A stretch of 11,331 nt of DNA from Pseudooctadecabacter sp. (lineage in GTDB: Bacteria; Pseudomonadota; Alphaproteobacteria; Rhodobacterales; Rhodobacteraceae): assembly GCA_020628265.1 (NCBI GenBank), contig JAHDFG010000045.1:1-11331 (forward strand), read 5' to 3'. The notes under the pieces were generated by a model. It did not search any database, had not been told where the DNA came from, and was given only the letters and a program-made list of their open reading frames with translations. Position 1 is the stretch's first letter; the number at the start of each line of letters is the position of its first letter. Of this stretch, positions 7,060 to 11,331 are shown one piece after another. The position numbers and the translations under genes were made by a program.

Positions 7060-9081
7060 CTAGAGAAGCTCGATCTCTTCCTCGACCGGATCGGCGGCCT
7101 CGGCCTCGGCTGCGGCCTCTTCGATCAGGACTGCGCTTTCCTCCGGTGGCAGGAACAGGTCCTCCGCGACAGGTTCGGGCACCACTGGTTCTGCCGGAAC
7201 GATCGGCTCGACCGGCTCTGCAGGAACGATCGGCTCGACCGGCTCGACCGGTGGATCAAGGAACAGGAAGTCGGCCTCTGACAACTGGCTGCTGTCCACC
7301 TTCAAAAGGCGCAAGGTGCTGTCGCCTACCTGCACCAATGCGTCCTTGCCATCTTGCGAAATGACAATGTCCGCAAATTCAATGCCGGCGTCGCTTGCGA
7401 TCACGTCGGTGCCAAGGGTGAAGTCCTTGACCGTGGCCTCCCCCGCATCGCCGCTGGTTCCAAAGGCATCCGCCCCGTCACCGCCGATCAGCAGGTCTGC
7501 GCCGCCGCCTGTGGCCCACAGTTGGTCTGCCCCATCGGCACCGCGCAGCACGTCATCGCCCTCGCCGCCAAACATGACGTCGTCGCCACGTCCACCGTGC
7601 ATCATGTCGTTGCCAGCGCCGCCATACATTTCATCGGCACCGTCAAAGCCAGACACCTTGTCGTCGCCTTCGCCGCCTTCGATGTAGTCGTCACCGAAGC
7701 CGCCGTTCATGTCGTCATTGCCAGCGCCACCGAACATATCGTCCTGACCACGGTTGCCACGAATGAAATCATCCCCTTCGCCGCCGTACAAACCGCCTAC
7801 ACCCTGCGCACCTTCGGACCGAGCACCATCGCCGCCGTCGCCACCACGCAGATCGTCATTGCCTGCGCCGCCATCGATGTAATCGGTGCCGTCACGGCCA
7901 TTGATGCTGTCCGCACCTTCGCCGCCGTAAAGACCGCCTGCAGGGTCTTCGCCAGGAACGTCAGACGGGATCAAAGCGTCGTCACCGCGACCGCCATCAA
8001 TGCTGTCGTCGCCGTCACCGCCAATGATCCAGTCCTTACCGCCAAGGCCTTTGATCGTGTCATTGCCGCCCAAAGCGTCGATCACATCATCACCGGTGGT
8101 GAGGCTCAGCACATCGTCGCCCTCGGTCGGCATAACTGGATCAACGGGCGGCAAAGGCGGCTCAATCGGTGGCTCCGCCACCAGCGGCAGAAGGTCCAGT
8201 TCCAAGCCCCGCACGTCCGGCGTCGCCGCAAGTGTATCGAGGGTAAAGAGCACTTCAAGCTCGCCTTCATCATTGACGATCACCGAAGTCAGCAGCGCAT
8301 CAGCCACAAAAGGCACGCCTGCATCTGTCAGAACGTCGCGCCCGATGATGTCCTCAGCCAGAACATTCCCGTCCGCGTCGAACTGTGTGATCCGCGCAAG
8401 CCCGGGTTCATCCCCACCGTTCTGCTCTACCAGAAGGAGGCCGCCATCGTCCAAGGCCACAATCTGGCCCGCGCCAAACACATCGCCCCCCAACCGGTCA
8501 CCGATCAGATCTTCGTCTGCAGGGTCGATCACTCCGTGAGAGTATCCGAAATCGCTTGGCAGTCCCAAGGTGTAGCCAATCCGACCATCGCCCAGCGCGT
8601 AAATCTCTGCATCAACAGGATCCCCCACCACGGCAAAAGGCGTCAAAGCAGGTTCAGTCCCAACCACGTCAATCCCGCCGGTCTCAGTTGGGGCAAGCTC
8701 GACAAATTCAAAGCTTACAAAGTCCTCGGGGACAAGTGGGTTCTCACTCGGATTTACGGCCCGCGTCAGCAGCACGAAGGAGGACAGATCAGCGCCAAAG
8801 ACCACCGCCTCGTCCTGCAAAACCTCAAATCCGCCTGTCAGCGTAATGTCTTGTGTTGTCGCAACACCCGCGCCATCGGTGTATTCCACCGTGACCACTG
8901 TTGTCCCATCTTCGGTTCCCGGCGCAGTTTGCGTCACGCGCATGCTGCCACCGTCGGCGTCAACATTTGCGGCTTCTTCCACCTGAACACCCTGCAAAGG
9001 GCTGATGGTTGGGCCCGCTGTCAGGCTTGTGTCCGCTGGCAGCGCAGCGGCAGTCAATTCGGTCAGTACGTTAAACGGCAT
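7060..9081 (-). CDS. RTX calcium-binding protein, type A, with Pro/Glu-rich C-terminal extension
   Basis: A complete 673-residue frame, TAG stop, with GGGGG at 9090-9094 (8-nt spacer) as the ribosome-binding site. Residues 1-300 are a beta-rich region without a signal peptide; segments such as GDGRIGYTLG, DDGGLLLVEQ and DEGELEVLF recur like the blades of a propeller, which is only a suggestion. A Pro-rich linker (301-317) leads to EGDDVLSLTTGDD and RTX nonapeptides (about 318-540), with two short inserts at 369-382 and 418-430. After a beta-rich segment the normal-looking secretion end SEADFLFL (601-608) is followed by 65 extra residues: two copies of PVEPIVPAE, then an Ala/Glu-rich acidic tail ending EEEIELL. 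It is a full-length paralogue of the partial gene at 1-1604. It is divergent from the ilv operon across a 427-bp gap. Probably type I secreted; function unknown. Confidence 0.9.
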   Translation of the reverse strand: MPFNVLTELTAAALPADTSLTAGPTISPLQGVQVEEAANVDADGGSMRVTQTAPGTEDGTTVVTVEYTDGAGVATTQDITLTGGFEVLQDEAVVFGADLSSFVLLTRAVNPSENPLVPEDFVSFEFVELAPTETGGIDVVGTEPALTPFAVVGDPVDAEIYALGDGRIGYTLGLPSDFGYSHGVIDPADEDLIGDRLGGDVFGAGQIVALDDGGLLLVEQNGGDEPGLARITQFDADGNVLAEDIIGRDVLTDAGVPFVADALLTSVIVNDEGELEVLFTLDTLAATPDVRGLELDLLPLVAEPPIEPPLPPVDPVMPTEGDDVLSLTTGDDVIDALGGNDTIKGLGGKDWIIGGDGDDSIDGGRGDDALIPSDVPGEDPAGGLYGGEGADSINGRDGTDYIDGGAGNDDLRGGDGGDGARSEGAQGVGGLYGGEGDDFIRGNRGQDDMFGGAGNDDMNGGFGDDYIEGGEGDDKVSGFDGADEMYGGAGNDMMHGGRGDDVMFGGEGDDVLRGADGADQLWATGGGADLLIGGDGADAFGTSGDAGEATVKDFTLGTDVIASDAGIEFADIVISQDGKDALVQVGDSTLRLLKVDSSQLSEADFLFLDPPVEPVEPIVPAEPVEPIVPAEPVVPEPVAEDLFLPPEESAVLIEEAAAEAEAADPVEEEIELL
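7187..7249 (-). repeat. 27-bp tandem repeat encoding PVEPIVPAE
   Basis: Two nearly identical 27-bp units (7187-7213 and 7214-7240, differing at two bases) and a 9-bp partial third copy lie in the C-terminal extension of the RTX gene at 7060-9081. Each codes for one nine-residue Pro/Glu/Val unit. The high identity suggests recent slippage and possible copy-number variation between strains. Confidence 0.85.
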
Positions 9082-9308
9082 TCGTCATTCCCCCAGAACT
9101 CAATCATACGGCCATAAAGAAGCCATAGTTCCGCAACATTGGCGAGAAAAATGGGAAAATTGTCGCCGTTGTCACCCCGATCCCGCCGCTCTGCTTGGCA
9201 TTGTCCATGACTGAACAACAATCGCAGGCCCCAGACCTACAAAAACGCACCCTCAGAAAGAAAATTCCAAAAACCACACCCAAAACGACATTTTTGCGAT
9301 TCTGCCTG
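9082..9308. other. intergenic region between divergent RTX and ilv genes
   Basis: This stretch separates the RTX start codon from the ilv promoter and is more AT-rich than its surroundings, with several short A or T tracts. It must hold the RTX promoter on the minus strand. A TATGAT (9108-9103) could be a -10 box there, but the matching -35 position is poor. Two small open frames (9104-9334 minus and 9207-9368 plus) lack ribosome-binding sites and are not called as genes. Confidence 0.4.
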
Positions 9309-9337
9309 TTGACGCCTTTTTGCGGGCGCGGCATAAA
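9309..9337 (+). promoter_or_regulatory. sigma-70-type promoter of the ilv leader
   Basis: TTGACG (9309-9314) and CATAAA (9332-9337) are spaced by exactly 17 bp, close to the sigma-70 consensus. Transcription would begin near 9344, about 20 nt before the leader-peptide ATG and just ahead of its AAGGAG site, as expected for an attenuator leader. Confidence 0.72.
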
Positions 9338-9364
9338 CCGCTCATCGCAAAAGGAGACCTTGGG

Positions 9365-9412
9365 ATGAACACCGTCCTAGTAATTGTAGGAAGAACGCGC
9401 ATGGGCCGGTAA
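9365..9412 (+). CDS. ilv leader peptide (attenuator), MNTVLVIVGRTRMGR
   Basis: A 15-codon frame with a strong AAGGAG site (9351-9356) 8 nt before its ATG and a TAA stop. Codons 4-8 read Val-Leu-Val-Ile-Val (GTC CTA GTA ATT GTA), all three branched-chain amino acids in a row, with CTA and GTA expected to be rare in a GC-rich genome. The peptide ends shortly before an intrinsic terminator and lies directly ahead of an acetolactate synthase gene. This is the classical layout of ribosome-mediated attenuation: slow decoding when charged Val, Leu or Ile tRNAs are short changes the downstream RNA fold. The peptide itself needs no function. The sequence evidence is direct; the mechanism is inferred from known ilv and leu attenuators. 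Confidence 0.87.
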   Translation: MNTVLVIVGRTRMGR

Positions 9413-9439
9413 CGGTTGACCAGATTGGTTCCCATGCGC
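9397..9439 (+). promoter_or_regulatory. ilv attenuator hairpin, candidate antiterminator
   Basis: GCGCATGGG (9397-9405), part of the last codons of the leader peptide, pairs perfectly over 9 bp with CCCATGCGC (9431-9439). The 25-nt loop contains CCG-GTAA-CGG with the leader stop codon. A ribosome at the stop would cover the left arm; one stalled at the Val/Leu/Ile codons would leave it free. The right arm shares its last two bases (9438-9439) with the foot of the terminator stem, so forming this hairpin would weaken the terminator. With so small an overlap the switch is plausible but not certain. Confidence 0.65.
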
Positions 9440-9464
9440 CTCCGAAATTCTCGGGGGCTTTTTT
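9438..9464 (+). terminator. ilv attenuator intrinsic terminator
   Basis: GCCTCCGA (9438-9445) pairs with TCGGGGGC (9451-9458) over 8 bp (one G-U), with the 5-nt loop AATTC, and is followed by six T (9459-9464). It lies between the leader peptide stop and the acetolactate synthase start, 45 bp before the latter, and would stop transcription early when branched-chain amino acids are plentiful. Confidence 0.85.
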
Positions 9465-9508
9465 ATGCGACAAAGACACGAACGGCAGCTGCAAAAGAGG
9501 ATAGAACA

Positions 9509-11263
9509 ATGTCAGCTCAAATGACCGGCGCGAAAATGGTGGTTCAGGCTCTGATTGATCAGGGTGTGGACACGGTATTCGGATATCCCGGTGGCGCCGT
9601 CCTACCGATTTACGACGAGATCTTTCAGCAGAACTCGATCAAGCACATTCTGGTGCGGCACGAACAGGGCGCGGTGCACGCCGCCGAAGGCTATGCACGC
9701 TCCACAGGCAAGCCCGGTGTGGCGCTGGTGACCTCTGGCCCCGGGGCCACGAACGCGGTCACCGGCCTGACGGACGCGCTGATGGACAGCATTCCGATCA
9801 TCGTCTTCACCGGTCAGGTGCCGACCTTCATGATCGGCTCTGACGCCTTCCAAGAGGCCGACACCGTGGGCATCACCCGCCCCTGCACCAAACACAACTG
9901 GCTGGTCAAAGAGACAGACGCGCTGGCGCCCACCATCCATGAGGCGTTTCACGTCGCCACGTCCGGTCGCCCAGGCCCCGTTCTGGTGGATATCCCCAAG
10001 GACGTTCAGTTCGCATCCGGCACCTATGCCAAGCCGAACCCCTCCAAGTCGCACTATCATCCGCAGGTGAAAGGCGACATCGAAGGGATCACCGATCTGG
10101 TGGCGGCTATGGAAAAGGCCAAGCGCCCGCTGTTCTATACGGGCGGCGGCGTCATCAACTCCGGCCCTGCCGCGTCCCAGCTGCTGCGTGAATTGGTCGA
10201 GGCCACGGGGTTCCCGATCACGTCCACCCTGATGGGTCTGGGTGCCTACCCTGCCTCCGGCGAACACTGGATCGGGATGCTGGGCATGCACGGCCTCTAT
10301 GAGGCGAACATGGCGATGCACGACTGCGATCTGATGATCAACATCGGTGCACGTTTTGACGACCGGATCACAGGCCGCATCGACGCGTTCAGCCCGGGCT
10401 CCAAGAAAGCCCACATCGACATCGACCCTTCGTCCATCAACAAGGTGATCCAGACGGACATCCCGATCATTGGCGACGTGGCCCATGTGTTGGAAGACAT
10501 CCTGAAGGTCTGGAAGTCCCGCGGTCGCAAGACCAACGCAGAAGAGGTCACGAAGTGGACCCACCAGATTGGCGAGTGGAAGAAGGTCAACTGTCTGGCC
10601 TTCACGCAGGAAAGCAAGACGATCAAGCCCCAGCACGCGCTGGTCCGCCTTGAGGAGCTGACCAAGCACCGCAAGGACCGCTACATCACCACCGAAGTGG
10701 GCCAACACCAGATGTGGGCCGCACAGTACCTTGGCTTCGAGAACCCCAACCAATGGATGACATCCGGCGGCTTGGGCACCATGGGCTACGGCTTCCCTGC
10801 GTCCATCGGCGTGCAAATGGCCCATCCCGATGCGCTGGTCATCAACGTGGCTGGCGAAGCGTCCTGGCTAATGAACATGCAGGAAATGGGCACGGCGGTG
10901 CAGTATCAACTGCCCGTCAAACAGTTCATCCTGAACAATGAACGTCTGGGCATGGTCCGCCAGTGGCAGGAGCTGCTGCATGGTGAGCGCTATTCCTCCA
11001 GCTGGTCCGAAAGCCTGCCGGACTTCGTGAAGCTCGCCGAAGCGTTTGGGGCCAAGGGCATTATCTGTTCCGACCCTGCTGATCTGGACGATGCGATCAT
11101 GGAAATGCTGAACCATGACGGGCCGGTCATTTTCGACTGTCTGGTGGAAAAGCACGAAAACTGCTTCCCGATGATCCCGTCGGGCAAGGCGCACAACGAA
11201 ATGCTTCTGGGCGAGGCCGAAACCCAAGGTGTCATCGACGCCAAGGGGTCGGTGCTGGTGTGA
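9509..11263 (+). CDS. ilvB: acetolactate synthase (acetohydroxyacid synthase) large catalytic subunit
   Basis: Condenses two pyruvate, or pyruvate with 2-ketobutyrate, to acetohydroxy acids in the first common step of Val, Leu and Ile synthesis; needs thiamine diphosphate, Mg2+ and FAD and works with a small regulatory subunit in the cytoplasm. The 584-residue length is normal. The start chosen (MSAQMTG) has AGAGG 8 nt upstream; an in-frame ATG at 9416 lies before the attenuator terminator and is unlikely. Domains in order: N-terminal thiamine domain with FGYPGGAVLPIYDE (24-37) and catalytic Glu52 in HEQGA; SGPGATN (76-82); central FAD-type domain with GGGV (212-215), RFDDR (282-286) and HIDIDP (302-307); C-terminal thiamine domain with the Mg2+ motif starting at 449 and ending at Asn476-Asn477, then GMVRQWQ. 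The motif reads Gly-Glu-Ala where Gly-Asp-Gly/Ala is usual. The gene is also named ilvI in related genomes. Regulation by the attenuator just upstream is likely. Confidence 0.95.
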   Translation: MSAQMTGAKMVVQALIDQGVDTVFGYPGGAVLPIYDEIFQQNSIKHILVRHEQGAVHAAEGYARSTGKPGVALVTSGPGATNAVTGLTDALMDSIPIIVFTGQVPTFMIGSDAFQEADTVGITRPCTKHNWLVKETDALAPTIHEAFHVATSGRPGPVLVDIPKDVQFASGTYAKPNPSKSHYHPQVKGDIEGITDLVAAMEKAKRPLFYTGGGVINSGPAASQLLRELVEATGFPITSTLMGLGAYPASGEHWIGMLGMHGLYEANMAMHDCDLMINIGARFDDRITGRIDAFSPGSKKAHIDIDPSSINKVIQTDIPIIGDVAHVLEDILKVWKSRGRKTNAEEVTKWTHQIGEWKKVNCLAFTQESKTIKPQHALVRLEELTKHRKDRYITTEVGQHQMWAAQYLGFENPNQWMTSGGLGTMGYGFPASIGVQMAHPDALVINVAGEASWLMNMQEMGTAVQYQLPVKQFILNNERLGMVRQWQELLHGERYSSSWSESLPDFVKLAEAFGAKGIICSDPADLDDAIMEMLNHDGPVIFDCLVEKHENCFPMIPSGKAHNEMLLGEAETQGVIDAKGSVLV

Positions 11264-11286
11264 TGCCTGCCCTGACAACGAAGAAA

Positions 11287-11307
11287 GGCGGCCCCATTGG
11301 GACCGCC
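11287..11307 (+). terminator. hairpin downstream of ilvB
   Basis: GGCGG/CCGCC and CCC/GGG pair around a 3-nt loop with one C-A mismatch, starting 23 nt after the ilvB stop. The following CTCCTTTGTC is only weakly T-rich, so this may be a partial terminator or an intercistronic hairpin before a small-subunit gene outside the window. Confidence 0.45.
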
Positions 11308-11331
11308 CTCCTTTGTCGAAACGAACCGGTT

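Noticed and set aside
7354..9117. Long plus-strand open frame opposite the type A RTX gene, and similar plus-strand frames at 39-584, 1636-2538 and 3239-4279
   Set aside because: They are antisense shadows. Gly/Asp-rich repeat codons rarely give stops on the opposite strand, and the resulting proteins are low-complexity Val/Ala/Ile strings without ribosome-binding sites.
9104..9334. Minus-strand 76-residue open frame between the divergent genes
   Set aside because: No ribosome-binding site, it overlaps the ilv promoter and shows no recognisable sequence; judged a chance frame.
9207..9368. Plus-strand 53-residue open frame whose TGA overlaps the leader-peptide ATG
   Set aside because: No ribosome-binding site, and it begins upstream of the promoter that best explains the leader; the ATGA overlap is probably a coincidence.
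9416..9508. Upstream ATG extending ilvB by 31 residues
   Set aside because: This start precedes the attenuator terminator, lacks a ribosome-binding site, and the added residues do not look like part of the family; MSAQMTG at 9509 has a good AGAGG site.
9602..10825. Minus-strand open frame of 407 codons inside ilvB
   Set aside because: Antisense shadow of a highly conserved enzyme gene; His/Asp/Val-rich composition typical of reverse frames in GC-rich DNA.

Overview
The window looks like a chromosomal segment of an alphaproteobacterium, most likely a marine Rhodobacterales (Roseobacter-group) organism. This is inferred from the GC-rich coding style, a Tat-exported PhoX phosphatase, the style of the acetolactate synthase sequence and the abundance of Asp/Gly-rich RTX proteins. 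No rRNA, tRNA, CRISPR array, transposase or phage gene is visible.

Minus strand, read in transcription order from position 9081 down to 1: a 673-residue RTX protein (7060-9081), a PhoX-family alkaline phosphatase (5041-6924), a 610-residue RTX protein (2981-4813), a 402-residue RTX protein (1693-2901), and a fourth RTX protein (1-1604) whose C-terminus lies beyond the window edge. Hairpin terminators follow the first RTX gene and phoX. The last three RTX genes are separated by only 79 and 88 bp and may be co-transcribed. The four RTX proteins form two paralogous pairs in an A-phoX-B-B-A order: the outer two share a roughly 300-residue N-terminal region plus a proline-rich linker, and the inner two share a shorter N-terminal region of about 130-150 residues. 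Within each pair the calcium-binding repeats align unit by unit. None has an N-terminal signal peptide or a recognisable catalytic motif, and no type I secretion genes are present here, so their functions are unknown. They are probably secreted by a type I system encoded elsewhere.

Plus strand: a divergently transcribed acetolactate synthase large subunit gene (9509-11263), first step of branched-chain amino acid synthesis. It is preceded by what reads as a complete ribosome-mediated attenuator: a TTGACG/CATAAA promoter, a 15-codon leader peptide (MNTVLVIVGRTRMGR) with five consecutive Val/Leu/Ile codons, a hairpin built on the leader's last codons, and an intrinsic terminator with six T residues. 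A hairpin follows the synthase gene. The small-subunit gene is not seen in the remaining 68 bp.

The most noteworthy items are the leader-peptide attenuator, the nested RTX paralogues with uncharacterised N-terminal regions, and the unusual Pro/Glu-rich C-terminal extension on one of them.
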